NCBI RefSeq assembly: GCF_009827325.1
Contig: NZ_WTYC01000012.1
Span: forward strand, 1-64,000
Length of the DNA stretch: 64,000 nucleotides
Source: Qipengyuania vulgaris
Lineage (GTDB): Bacteria; Pseudomonadota; Alphaproteobacteria; Sphingomonadales; Sphingomonadaceae
Direction: 5' to 3'
A program made the position numbers and the translations under genes. The notes below the pieces were generated by a model, which had not been told where the DNA came from, ran no database searches, and worked only from the letters and a program-made list of their open reading frames with translations. This document shows, piece after piece, positions 26,977 through 37,200 of this stretch (its first letter is position 1; the number at the start of each line of letters is the position of its first letter).

Positions 26977-27639
26977 TTACCGCCCATTCGTCGAAAAGAC
27001 GACGCCAGTGCGAAGTGCAGCCATCACGAAATCAAGTTCCTTGTCCAGGCTGACGGATTCGCTGCCATGATATTCGGGACCCATGCCCCTCAGTATTTCA
27101 TAATTCGGCAAGGAGAATAATAAGTCGAAGACGATCTTAGCGATCGCCGGGAAGTCTGAGAACGCAATTTCTCCGTTTGCGTAGCCGTCCTTTAGAATTT
27201 GGTTCATAACGCCGGTAACGTCAGCCACGGCTTTGGCCCTGATCTTGTTCTGCAAATCGGGGCGGTAATTGGCAAGCCATGTCAGCAAGGTCTGTATGCC
27301 GCGGCCTTCTGCGGTGAGCGAGGCTTCTAGAAATTTATGCGCAACGGCTTCGAGGCGCTCGCGAATGGGGCCATTGGCAGGAAGAGTGCTCACCGGACGG
27401 ATGTGCTTCGCAATACCATAGTCCATCGTCGCACATAGCAGTTCATCCTTGGATTTGTAGCGTGCGTAAAGTGTTCGCTTCGATACGTGGGCCGAAGCGG
27501 CGATCGCGTCCATCCGGGACGCATCGAGGCCCTTAGCGATAAATTCCTGCAGCGCTTCCTGCAATATGTGCTCGCCTAGTTTCTCGGCCTCCTCTTTTGA
27601 AGGACGACCGCCGCTTGAGGTTCTGCGGGGAAGTGACAT
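26977..27639 (-). CDS. TetR family transcriptional regulator
   Basis: A 220-residue TetR-type repressor. The N-terminal helix-turn-helix is clear: ILQEALQEFIAKGLDASRMDAIA followed by VSKRTLYARYKSKDELL (about 25-70). The C-terminal ligand domain (PIRERLEAVAHKFLEASL onward) resembles the AcrR/TetR_C group. The start ATG at 27639 follows a short run of basic residues (SLPRRTSSGGRPSKEE). It is divergent from the MscS gene at 27835 across 195 bp, so it might regulate that gene or itself. The RND operon further on is another possible target, but it is separated by two genes. Confidence 0.92.
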   Translation of the reverse strand: MSLPRRTSSGGRPSKEEAEKLGEHILQEALQEFIAKGLDASRMDAIAASAHVSKRTLYARYKSKDELLCATMDYGIAKHIRPVSTLPANGPIRERLEAVAHKFLEASLTAEGRGIQTLLTWLANYRPDLQNKIRAKAVADVTGVMNQILKDGYANGEIAFSDFPAIAKIVFDLLFSLPNYEILRGMGPEYHGSESVSLDKELDFVMAALRTGVVFSTNGR

Positions 27640-27834
27640 CTATTCTCTCACTATTGCATTGGTTCGGCCATCTGATCTGCTGCCCAGTAGGACGAGGCCT
27701 TTGTGGTATGGCCAGGCAAAGCTCCGCAGCGGGCAACGCGGACTAATGATGCCCACATGAACGCTTGCCTGCCGCAACGGAAAACGGCATGGTACCGGTG
27801 AGTTTACTTTCTTTCATCGCCGGCGCCAGCAAAA

Positions 27835-29595
27835 ATGGCCTTTCCCCCAAGGCAATCTCTCCGATCGATCAGTGAGCCGAGCTTTAGCGGTTGGAATGCA
27901 ATCTCTGTCTTTCGTAGGTTCGTAGGGTTGAAGCCATTGCGGAACTGCGATGGCCAGCGCCTTCCAGATAATATCCCGATCGGACCGATATCGGTTCTCC
28001 GTCTTTCTGCCCTTTTATTGCTGGTCGCCTGCGCCGCCTTAACACCGGCTTCCGCTCAAATCGCTCCTGTGGCGGAGCCGATGGCCGAGCAGGCCGCTGA
28101 AGTGGCTACCGACCCTTTCGGTCGCGAGACGCCGCGTGGAACGGTGACCGGCCTGATCAGCGCCCTGGCGGCGAAGGACTACACGAGGGCTGCTCACTAT
28201 TTCCACCTGTCTGCGGAAGAGGATGAGGCTCAACTTGTCGATCAAGGAGCGATCTGGGCCACCAAGCTGCAAGCCGCGCTCGACCAACAGGGGACGCTCC
28301 TGCCTTTCGGTGCCTTGTCGAACGAAGCGAGTGGGCGTCTCGACGATGAACTGCCGGCCGACACCGAAGAGGTAGGCAGGCTCGGCGGCGAGGAAAGTCT
28401 GCCGATCCTTCTCACCCGGACCGACAGCCCTGTCGGCAGCGAGGTCTGGGGGATTTCGCAGGAGACCGTTGAAGCTCTCGAAGCAGTGTCTGTGGCGGCG
28501 ACAAATCCGGCTGAACCGGAAGACGGTGAAAGCGCCGAGGTGGCCGGAGCCCCGCTGCAGGACTGGGCTCTCTTGCTCGGGAGCGCAGCCGGCAGTTTCT
28601 TTCTCTACTGGCTTATATCGGCCGGACTTCTGGCCATCATGCGGCGTTTTGTGGCCGACCGCGAGAAAAGCGCGATCTACCGCTTCACGCAGGCCGCCTT
28701 GCCGCCGCTCAGCCTGTTTCTCGCAGTGGTGACCTTCCACCTGTGGACGGGCAGCATCGAGGCGTCCATCGTCGCGCGCCAGACCTTGCTGCGCTATATC
28801 GGTATCGTTGGCTGGGTAGCGCTTGCTTGGTTTGCGCTGCGCCTGGTCGATGCCATCGCACGCGTTGCTAGTGCCCGGATGGAACGCCGCCAGCGGCGGC
28901 AGGCAGTGTCGGTCGTCGTCCTGTTGCGGCGTACGGCAAAGATAGTGCTCTTCCTATTGGCGACGGTAGCGGTCCTCGACACGCTGGGGGTCGATGTGAC
29001 CACGGGCATTGCCGCATTGGGCATTGGCGGCATCGCCTTGGCGTTAGGCGCACAGAAGGCCGTGGAGAATTTGATCGGCAGCCTGAACGTCATCGCAGAC
29101 CGCCCTGTTCAGGTCGGAGACTTCTGCCGCGCGGGAGATATTGTCGGCACCGTAGAGGATATCGGTATGCGCTCGACGAGGATTCGCACGAATGAACGCA
29201 CGCTCGTCACCATCCCGAACGGTGATTTTTCCTCCCGCGAGATCGAAAACTTCGCCAAGCGCGACCGCTTTCTCTTCAATCCCACGATCGGCGTCGAATA
29301 CGGTATCTCCGCAGGCCAGCTGCGCCGGGCCGTGGAGATTATCGAGCAGATCCTGCGCGATCACCACCTGATTGAAAAGGATGGCCTCCGTGCTCGATTT
29401 GCTCATTTCGGCGAGAGCTCGCTGGATATCGAGATCTGGTCCTACATCATGGTTGCCGATTACGCGGAAAGCCGACTGATCCGGCAGGAACTGCTGCTGG
29501 CCATTTTCGAGAGGTTGAAGGCAGCCGGTCTCGCTATCGCCTACCCGACGCGGACGGTCCATTTGGTGACCCAGGAGAATGACGTCGGCGCGTAG
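27835..29595 (+). CDS. MscS-family mechanosensitive ion channel
   Basis: A 586-residue small-conductance mechanosensitive channel that opens under membrane tension to release solutes. After a signal-like segment (VLRLSALLLLVACAALTPASAQ, residues about 53-74) comes a periplasmic domain, then transmembrane segments at about 243-262, 286-306, 320-340 and 364-384. The pore and beta domain read TTGIAALGIGGIALALGAQKAVENLIGS with VGDFCRAGDIVGTVEDIGMRSTRIRT. The beginning of the frame does not look natural, and translation may start later (for example at TTG near 27928), just before the signal peptide. The C-terminal beta barrel is intact. Confidence 0.88.
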   Translation: MAFPPRQSLRSISEPSFSGWNAISVFRRFVGLKPLRNCDGQRLPDNIPIGPISVLRLSALLLLVACAALTPASAQIAPVAEPMAEQAAEVATDPFGRETPRGTVTGLISALAAKDYTRAAHYFHLSAEEDEAQLVDQGAIWATKLQAALDQQGTLLPFGALSNEASGRLDDELPADTEEVGRLGGEESLPILLTRTDSPVGSEVWGISQETVEALEAVSVAATNPAEPEDGESAEVAGAPLQDWALLLGSAAGSFFLYWLISAGLLAIMRRFVADREKSAIYRFTQAALPPLSLFLAVVTFHLWTGSIEASIVARQTLLRYIGIVGWVALAWFALRLVDAIARVASARMERRQRRQAVSVVVLLRRTAKIVLFLLATVAVLDTLGVDVTTGIAALGIGGIALALGAQKAVENLIGSLNVIADRPVQVGDFCRAGDIVGTVEDIGMRSTRIRTNERTLVTIPNGDFSSREIENFAKRDRFLFNPTIGVEYGISAGQLRRAVEIIEQILRDHHLIEKDGLRARFAHFGESSLDIEIWSYIMVADYAESRLIRQELLLAIFERLKAAGLAIAYPTRTVHLVTQENDVGA

Positions 29596-29616
29596 GTCGC
29601 CGCGCCCAGATGGTAT

Positions 29617-31122
29617 TCACAGCAGCCAATCGATCGGCGTTTTGCTGAGAAGGCGAGTGAGCACTCGCGACCACCATGTGGTTCCAGGCTCGGCCAGTTC
29701 ACATTGACGGACATCGTCGCGCATGTCCATCCAGTTCAGTCGGCCTTTGTCATCCACGACGATTTTGTAGGAGCCGGACGCGATCATGGTATCGAAGGCG
29801 TGGTGCATCTGTGCCGCCAGATTCTCACTCTGGATGACGATCCCGAGCTCAGTATTGAGAGCGAAAGAGCGCGGATCGAAATTGAAAGAACCGACAAAGA
29901 CCCGACGGCCGTCTACAGCGAACATCTTGGCATGCAGGGTGGCATTCTCGTTTGTGTTGCGCGGCGAAGGTCGACGCAGAGATTTGCGGGTGGTCTTGGG
30001 CCGGTCTCCAGGGGCAGGCATCTCATACAGACGCACCCCCGACTTCACGAGAAAATGCCGATGCTTTGCATATCCGGCATGAACCATAGCGACATCGGTC
30101 GAAGCAAAGGAATTGGTCAGGACGCGCACATCGACCCCGTTGCGTGCCATTTGCGCAAAGGCCCTGGCACCTGATGAGGTCGGCACGAAATAGCCCGAAA
30201 CGACGAGCAATTCCCTTTCCGGTTGACCGATGAGACTCCTGAGGACGCTAGCCATGAGATCGCCTTGACGCGATTGTCCGAGAACCTTGGCGGGCCGATC
30301 GCTGACCAGCTCGACGGGCACCCATTCGAATTCAATCCGTCCGGCCCGCGCACGCTCAAGCAAAACAGATCCGGCGGCACGGCTTAGATAATCGGTCGCG
30401 GAGGGGCCGGAAACTGACCGCGTGAAATCAGTTGCCCCGCTTGCCGCGTACTGCTTCGGATCTTCCTTCACGATGCAGTCGATTTCGACTGCAGCGGGAA
30501 AATTCCAGAACGCATCGAAACATTCGGAGACTTCTTGCACCACCGCGCCTACGCAAAGCGCATCCACATCGGCAAAAATCCCCTGCTCTCGGTTGGCGAA
30601 GTACTCGTCTCCGACATTACGCCCGCCGACACAGGTTATCTGATTGTCGACTGTAAAGCTTTTCGAATGCATCCTGCGATTGACGCGGTGGAAATCCAGC
30701 AGGAAATCGAGCGGCTTGAAGTGTCGGTTTCGAAACGGATTGAAAATGCGGATTTCGAAATTGCGGTCGCTGGCCAGCCAGCGCAATTTGCGGTCGAGGC
30801 CGGGAATGCCGTTATCGTCAACCAGCAGACGGACCCGTACACCCCGCGCTGCCGCTCTGCGCAAGTCTTCCAGCAGGAGATTACCGGTCAGATCGTCGCG
30901 CCAGATGTAATATTGCAGGTCGATCGATCTTTCGGCCGCGGCGATGAGTCGAGAGCGGATGGCAAACGCGTCTATGCCGTCCTCGACAAGTGCAACGCCC
31001 GTCAGGCCGGGATGGCCCACCGCGTGCTTAGCGACACTCAAGCCGATTGCGGAAAGTGCCGTATTTCCGAACGCATGAGAAGCTGCGCGCTGTATCATGA
31101 ACGGAGGGTGCCGGTCGCGCAT
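29617..31122 (-). CDS. Phospholipase D-like / cardiolipin synthase family protein
   Basis: A phospholipase D superfamily protein with two HKD motifs: HSKSFTVD in the first half and HAKMFAVD with VGSFNFDPRS in the second. These enzymes make cardiolipin from phosphatidylglycerol or hydrolyse phospholipids. The open frame goes back to 31389, but that part is not enzyme-like and overlaps a different remnant (SDR fragment) in another frame. I therefore start at the ATG at 31122, giving 501 residues; ATG at 31098 is the alternative. No transmembrane segments are obvious at the N-terminus, unlike classical Cls. It faces the MscS gene tail to tail. Confidence 0.85.
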   Translation of the reverse strand: MRDRHPPFMIQRAASHAFGNTALSAIGLSVAKHAVGHPGLTGVALVEDGIDAFAIRSRLIAAAERSIDLQYYIWRDDLTGNLLLEDLRRAAARGVRVRLLVDDNGIPGLDRKLRWLASDRNFEIRIFNPFRNRHFKPLDFLLDFHRVNRRMHSKSFTVDNQITCVGGRNVGDEYFANREQGIFADVDALCVGAVVQEVSECFDAFWNFPAAVEIDCIVKEDPKQYAASGATDFTRSVSGPSATDYLSRAAGSVLLERARAGRIEFEWVPVELVSDRPAKVLGQSRQGDLMASVLRSLIGQPERELLVVSGYFVPTSSGARAFAQMARNGVDVRVLTNSFASTDVAMVHAGYAKHRHFLVKSGVRLYEMPAPGDRPKTTRKSLRRPSPRNTNENATLHAKMFAVDGRRVFVGSFNFDPRSFALNTELGIVIQSENLAAQMHHAFDTMIASGSYKIVVDDKGRLNWMDMRDDVRQCELAEPGTTWWSRVLTRLLSKTPIDWLL

Positions 31123-31127
31123 CCGCG

Positions 31128-31517
31128 TTACGGTGCGCTGTCGGGAGGCGTTGTCTGCGACGGAACAGCAGGGCCAATGTCCGGTTCTGTTCCGGTTAGT
31201 GCAACCGACCTGTTGCACAGCTTTCTCGTCATCTCCCGGTCGCGAGTCGGGTCTGTCACGACCGCGCGACCCGAAGTCTGGCCACGCATCCCCATGAGAC
31301 CGCAAGGACCGGGATGGTCGCCGCCTTCCGCTTGCGGATCGGTCACGGCCTGTAAGACACGCAAAGTGCCGTGCTCGGCATCGCGACACGCCAGCAGCAC
31401 GCGCACGCCTTTCATCGCCAGGTGCGGGGCGATCTCGTAGCCGGTGCCGCTATTGGCGCCGTTAACGACGGCCGGCCGTCCGGATTGATGGGGGATATCG
31501 GAAAAGGCGAAGCTCAT
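31128..31517 (-). pseudogene. N-terminal remnant of a short-chain dehydrogenase/reductase
   Basis: From the ATG at 31517 the frame reads MSFAFSDIPHQSGRPAVVNG and then ANSGTGYEIAPHLAMKGVRV, plus LLACRDAEHG. This is the dinucleotide-binding N-terminus of an SDR oxidoreductase. The usual TGxxxGIG is altered (NGANSGTG), and similarity fades after about 55 residues into a low-quality tail. The remaining ~200 residues of the enzyme, including the YxxxK active site, are missing. It lies between the phospholipase D gene and the patatin gene on the same strand. It is a decayed fragment rather than a functional enzyme. Confidence 0.6.
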
Positions 31518-31549
31518 GCGGTATGTTCGTCCCGGTGCCATGACGGGCG

Positions 31550-32782
31550 CTAATCCTCGGAACTCGTCGTTTCGGGCACGGCTGATGCGACAGTGTCCGG
31601 ATCCGACGATGGCGGACTATCCTGCCATGCCTGTGCCCGACCGCGCTCCACGCCATAGTCGAACAGCGTGCGCATATAATCCTGCTCGAAAAGATCGTGC
31701 TCGTCCGCGTCGAAGTCCTGCTCGATAAAGGTCAAGTGATATCCGGCGCCGGTCGATCTCGCCCAGACATAGGCCGAGGCCACACGGTCCTGGAGGCTGG
31801 AGAAGAGCATCACCTCAAGCGTCCGCTTGGCGATGCTGGAGAGACCTGCTTCGATCAGCTCGAACTCGCCTGCCATCTTGCCGTTGACCAGCAGATACAG
31901 CTCCGTTGGGGACTGGCTGTCCCGCAGGATCTGGTCGTTCGCGACCGGCGGAGCGGCCATCAGGGTCGCAATGGTGCCGCCATCGACATGGAGTTCGCTG
32001 ATTCGCTCTCCCTGCGCTTCCATCTCGATCAGCACCGGGGGGAACTGCACCGGGACGGAGCTGCTGGCGAGCAGGATGCGCCGGAAAAGGGCATAGCGAC
32101 CGGGCGCATCACCGGCCGCGATCGCTCCCATGTCCCAGATCGCATTGCCGGGGCGGTCGAGGCTGACGGTGCCGACGAACAGGCGCCGGCCCTTGCGGTG
32201 CTCTTCGCCGATGGCATCGATCACCGCATCAGTGGCGAAGCGGGCGATTAGAGCCTCGAGCGGCCCGGTCGTCGCGACGCTGGTCGAGAACGGGATCGCC
32301 AACGCGAAGCGGTCCTTGTAAATGTCGTCGGGCGTGATCTCGGTATAGGCGCGTTTCAGCTCGTCGTCGTAGTCCGGCCCGAGCAGCGCGAAGGGGGCGA
32401 TGAGAGCCCCGGTGCTGACTCCAGTGACCACGGCAAATTCAGGTCGCTTGCCGGTTTGCGACCATCCGTTGAGAAAACCCGCACCATAGGCCCCGTCATC
32501 CCCACCGCCCGACAGCGCGAGCACGCGCAGTGGCTCGCCCGGCGGTGGCGGGGCGATCGAGATCTGTGTCAACAGGTCGGGGGAATTGGCCCAATGGCGG
32601 ATTTTCGGCGAATCCGGCGCGTGCGCGGCTTCGATCTGCGCGGCCTCGAACGGTTGCCGGTCGAAGCTGGCACAACCGCCAAGCAGCAATGCGGGGCCGA
32701 GCACTCCCAGGACGAGCGTTCGCACCAGGTCGATGGCCTGTCCCGGCATCATGGTCAGGCGGAGTTCTTTACGGGTTCGCAT
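31550..32782 (-). CDS. Patatin-like phospholipase, predicted lipoprotein
   Basis: A patatin-family lipid acyl hydrolase of about 410 residues. The nucleophile elbow is GVSTG (GxSxG), the oxyanion stretch is SGGGDDGAYGAG, and the second dyad residue is in the VDGGT loop. The start at 32782 has GAGAAGG at good distance. It gives an N-terminus (MRTRKELRLTMMPG, hydrophobic, LLLGGCASF) that is a lipoprotein signal with lipobox LGGC. The open frame extends to 32944, but that part overlaps the outer membrane factor gene out of frame. The start lies 14 bp inside the upstream efflux gene, so it belongs to the RND operon. A role in membrane lipid turnover or efflux-linked repair is inference. Confidence 0.85.
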   Translation of the reverse strand: MRTRKELRLTMMPGQAIDLVRTLVLGVLGPALLLGGCASFDRQPFEAAQIEAAHAPDSPKIRHWANSPDLLTQISIAPPPPGEPLRVLALSGGGDDGAYGAGFLNGWSQTGKRPEFAVVTGVSTGALIAPFALLGPDYDDELKRAYTEITPDDIYKDRFALAIPFSTSVATTGPLEALIARFATDAVIDAIGEEHRKGRRLFVGTVSLDRPGNAIWDMGAIAAGDAPGRYALFRRILLASSSVPVQFPPVLIEMEAQGERISELHVDGGTIATLMAAPPVANDQILRDSQSPTELYLLVNGKMAGEFELIEAGLSSIAKRTLEVMLFSSLQDRVASAYVWARSTGAGYHLTFIEQDFDADEHDLFEQDYMRTLFDYGVERGRAQAWQDSPPSSDPDTVASAVPETTSSED

Positions 32783-34256
32783 CGCCATCCTTCTCGGAAA
32801 TCTCTGGGGGATCAGCCTCCGGCGCGTTCCAGCTTCCGCCGAGCGCCAGATTGAGCGTGACGAACTGCTCGCGTTCCATGCGCTCGATCGTCGCCAGATC
32901 GCTGCGCGCAGTGATCGCCTGCTGCCGGATCTGCAACACGTCAAGCAGGCTGCTTTCGCCGACCCTGTACCGCAGATCCTCGATCCTGAGCGCTTCCTCT
33001 ATCTCGCGCACGCGGATGACGGCCGCGTCCCGGCGGCGGCGAAGCACCACGCCGCTGTCGAGCGCGGTTTCCACCTCCTCGAAAGCGGCCAGCGCGGCGC
33101 CGGCATATTGCGCGATCGCCGCGCGCAGTTCGGCATCGGCAATGTTTTCGCCGGCAGCCAGCGCGCCGCCCTGGTAGATCGGCGCCGCGACATTGCCGCC
33201 AATGCTGAACAGGGTCGCGGTAGGATCGAAGATATTTTCAAGGGCGTCCGACACCGCGCCCGCCAGCCCCGTGAGCGACAGGCGCGGCAGGCGCGCCTTG
33301 CTGGCCTGGTCCTCGGCATGCAGTGCGGCGGCGACGCGCCGCTCGGCCGCGACCAGATCGGGCCGCCGCTCGAGCAGCGTCGAAGGCAGCCCGGCAGGCG
33401 GCGGCGTTGGCATGGGCGGCAAGTCAATTCCCGAGGCGAACTCGGCCGCGGGATAGCGCCCGACCAGTAGTTCGAGAGCACGGATCGCCTCGCGCCGCGC
33501 GCCCTGTGCCCGTGCGAGAGCCTCGCGCGCCTGTTCGAGATTGGCGCGGATCAGTGCCAGATCGCCATCCATCGCGACGCCCTCGCGGACCTGCAGACCC
33601 ACCAGGCGATGCAGATGTTCGAGCGTATCAACCGCTTCCTCGGCCAGCCCCACCTGCCGCGAAGCCTCGATCGAGACCAGATAGGCGCGCGCCACGCCCG
33701 CGGCAATCGATTGCCGGGCCGCGAAATAGTCGGCGCGGGCAGCCGCCTCGTTCTCGAGCGCGGCATACCAGCCATCGCTGATCCTGCCCCACAGGTCGAT
33801 TTCCCAACTCGCCTGCGCCAGTCCCAGAAAGCTGGTGCTGTCATATTCGATGCTGGACGGCACCGGCAGTCCGGCCTGCCCGCCGATTTCGATATCATCG
33901 ATCTCGATATGGCTGCGCGAACCCAGGCCGACCGCCTGAACGGCCGGACGCAGCCCGGAACGCGCCTGACGGGCAAGTGCTGCGGCGCGCTGGACCTGCG
34001 CCGCGGCGGCCTGAAGATCACTGTTCTTCTCCTGCGCTTCGGCCACGAGCGCGGCGAGGCGCGGGTCGCCGAAGGCGGCGACCCATCCGTCCGCGACCGG
34101 CCCTGCGGCATCGGCGACTGCCCGCCAGCGTTCCGGCAAAGGCGGCAGGGCCGCGCGGGCGGGTGCGACCGGACCATCGCCGACCCTGTCGGGATGCGAG
34201 CAGCCTGACACCAGCATCAGGCCGAGCAACATGGCGGTGAGAGGGACGATGCGCAT
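32769..34256 (-). CDS. RND efflux outer membrane factor, NodT/OprM family lipoprotein
   Basis: A 495-residue TolC-like outer membrane channel subunit. The N-terminus MRIVPLTAMLLGLMLVSGCS is a lipoprotein signal with the lipobox VSGC. Two repeated helical-barrel halves follow; family landmarks are VAARRVAAALHAE-type and SLTGLAGAVSDALENIF-type segments, with LLERRPDLVAAERRV clearly conserved. The length is typical of NodT-family proteins. It would join the RND pump to the exterior. The gene follows the permease with a 3-bp gap and precedes the patatin lipoprotein with a 14-bp overlap. Confidence 0.95.
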   Translation of the reverse strand: MRIVPLTAMLLGLMLVSGCSHPDRVGDGPVAPARAALPPLPERWRAVADAAGPVADGWVAAFGDPRLAALVAEAQEKNSDLQAAAAQVQRAAALARQARSGLRPAVQAVGLGSRSHIEIDDIEIGGQAGLPVPSSIEYDSTSFLGLAQASWEIDLWGRISDGWYAALENEAAARADYFAARQSIAAGVARAYLVSIEASRQVGLAEEAVDTLEHLHRLVGLQVREGVAMDGDLALIRANLEQAREALARAQGARREAIRALELLVGRYPAAEFASGIDLPPMPTPPPAGLPSTLLERRPDLVAAERRVAAALHAEDQASKARLPRLSLTGLAGAVSDALENIFDPTATLFSIGGNVAAPIYQGGALAAGENIADAELRAAIAQYAGAALAAFEEVETALDSGVVLRRRRDAAVIRVREIEEALRIEDLRYRVGESSLLDVLQIRQQAITARSDLATIERMEREQFVTLNLALGGSWNAPEADPPEISEKDGDANP

Positions 34257-34259
34257 GGT

Positions 34260-37200
34260 TCAACTTGCCCCCTGTGGCTCGGCTGCGGTCTCGTCAGGGC
34301 CGATCTTGAAGAAGATTGCATAGAGGACCGGCACCACGAACAGGGTCAGTACCGTCCCGAAGGCCAGCCCGAAGGCCAGGACCACGGCCATCGCCTTGAA
34401 GAAGGCGTCGAACAGCAGTGGGATGACGCCGAGTACCGTCGTCAGCGAACTCAGGATGACCGGGCGGGCGCGATCATAGGCTGCCTCAATGATGGCATCG
34501 AAACGCGGTTTACCCTCGCCGATCTCGATATCCATCTGATCGACCAGCACGATCGCGTTCTTGATCAGCAGGCCCGAGAGCGAGAGCACACCGAGAATGG
34601 CGATGAACTCCATCGCTATGCCGGTGATGAGCAGGCCGATGGTTACGCCGATGATCGCCAGCGGCACGATCATGAAAATGATCACCGGCTGGCGCACTGC
34701 GTTGAACAGCACGATTACCACCAGCACCATGCCGATGACACCGAGCGGGACCACGCCAATCAGCGAATCGATCGCCTCGGTGCTCGTTCCTTCCTGGCCG
34801 TCCCATTCGAAATGGTAGCTGGAAGGCAGTTCGATCGCCTCGACGTCTCCGCGCACGCGATCGAGCAGACGGTTGGCGGTTTCGCCCGGCGCGGGATCGG
34901 CCTGGGCGTTGATTGCCCAGCGCTGATCGATCCGCTGAATCTGCGAATGACGCCAGCGGGTCTCGAAACCGTCGATCACTTCCTGCAGCGGAAGCGAGGC
35001 GCCGCTGGCGCTGAACACCTGGATTGCTTCCATGTTCTGCGCGTCGCGCGTTTCGCTTTCGGGCGAGCGGGCGATGATCGGGATCAGGTCGTCGCCCTCG
35101 CGGAAGACGCCTATCGGACGGCCCGCGAACGTGCCCTGCAAGGCCTCGGCCACGTCCTCGCGGCTGACGCCAAGGCGACGCGCGCGCGTTTCGGAATAGA
35201 GCGGGTGGATGACCGGCACCTGCTCGCGCCAGTCATCCTTCACGAGGATGGCCGCTTCGTCCTCGGCGAAGACATCCTTGGCCTGCTGCGCCAGGCTCTG
35301 CAGAACCGCCGGATCGGGCCCCGAAAACTGCGCCTCGATCTTCGAGCCGCCACCCGGCCCCAGTTCGAACAGCCAGACCTTGGCGCGCGCTTCGGGGGCG
35401 TTCTTTTGCAAATAGGCATGCACATCTGCCTGCAGCCGCTCGAGCGTCGAGGCGTCCTCAACCCGCAGGATCATCTGGCCGAAGGAGGATGTCGGCGCCT
35501 CGGGCTGATAGACCAGCTTGTAACGCAAGGTACCCATGCCGACCACGGTCTGAACGTCAGTAACGCCGTCCATCGTCGCCAGATCCTCCTCAATCTCCTC
35601 CAGGTCGGCATTGGTCCGCTCGATATCGGTGCCCGCAGGCAGCCAGTAATCGACCATCAAATGCGGCGTGGTGGAGGCGGGAAAGAAACCCTGTTCCACG
35701 AACGCGAAGCCCACAAGGGAGACGGCGAACAACCCCCCGGTCAGGCCCATGGTACGCCAGCGATGGCGCAGCGCGCGCGCGAGCCATTCGCGATAGGCGG
35801 TGCCGATCCGGCCGGCTTCGCGCTGCGGGGCGGCCTCGTCCTCGAGACCGTCGTGGCCTGCATCGAATCCTGTCTCCCGATCAGTGCCGGAAGCGGCAGC
35901 ATCCTCCTCCTTCTCGAACAGCCAGTTGGCGAGAAAAGGCGCTACGGTGACCGCGAAGAACCACGAGAACAAGAGCGAGATCATCATCACCCAGAACAGG
36001 TGATTGGTGTATTCGGCGACCTGCCCGGGGGCGAGGCCGATCGGGGCGAAGGCGATGATGCCGACCAGCGTGCCTCCTAGTAGCGGCCACAGCATCTGGC
36101 CCACGATCGCGCGCGCCGCCTCCAGCCTGTTTTTGCCCTGCTTGAGGCCGACGAGCATCCCCTCGACCACGACGATGGCGTTGTCCACCATCATTCCCAG
36201 CGCGATGATCAGCGCGCCCAGCGAGATGCGGTGCATCGGTATCCCGCCGGCATTCATCCCAGCCAGCGTCGCCGCGACGGTGAGCATGAGCACGGCGCCG
36301 ATGACCACGGCCGAGCGCCAGCCCATGAAGATCAGCAGCGTGACCACCACGATGACGAGCGCCGTCGCGACATTGATCACGAAATCGCCGATCGCGTCCG
36401 ACACCACCTTGCCCTGGTGGTAGAATTCGTGGATCTCGATGCCGATCGGGCGGTCGCTCTCGCTCGCGCGCAGCTTGGCTTCGATCGCCTCGCCGACCTC
36501 GACCACATTTGTGCCGGTCGCATTCGAGATGCCCATGCCCACCGCCGGCCTGCCATTGTAGCGCAGGATCTGCATCGGCGGATCGACATAGCCGCGCGTC
36601 ACGCGGGCCAGATCGCCCAGTCTCACGACCGCGCCTTCCTGGCCGGTCATCACCGGCAGATCGCGCAATTCCTCGACCGAATCGATCTCGCCGGTGGGAA
36701 CGATCTCCAGACGCTGGTCGCCGACGCGCACGCTGCCCGCTGCGACGACGGAATTCTGCTGTGCTAGATCCTGATAGACGCTCTGCACCGACAGCCCCAG
36801 CGCCGCGACCCGCTCGCGCATGATCTCGACATAGAAGGCCTCGCGTTGCTCGCCCGACAGCACCACCTTGCCCACACCCTCCACACCGCTCAGGTCGGTG
36901 CGCAGCTTTTCGGCATAGTCGTACAGCTCGGCCGGCGAATAACCATCGGCGGTTAGCATGTAGAAGATGCCGAAGACGTCGCCGAAATCGTCGTTGACGA
37001 TCGAGGGACCTGCCCCGGGCGGAAGCAGCCGGGCGGCATCGGCCACGCGGTTGCGCAGCTTGGTCCAGACGATCTGGAGCTGTTCCTTGTTGCGCCCGAA
37101 CTCGTACTTGATCTCCACCTCGATGCGCGACTGGCCCGCCTCGGAGGTCGAAACAATCTCCTTCACCTCCTGCATCTGCCCGATCTCCCGCTCGAGACGC

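Noticed and set aside
31123-31389. N-terminal extension of the phospholipase D gene
   Set aside because: The stretch overlaps the SDR remnant in another frame and has no phospholipase-like features.
34812-36080. 422-codon plus-strand frame opposite the RND permease
   Set aside because: The permease on the other strand has unmistakable motifs throughout; the frame has no domain or ribosome binding site.
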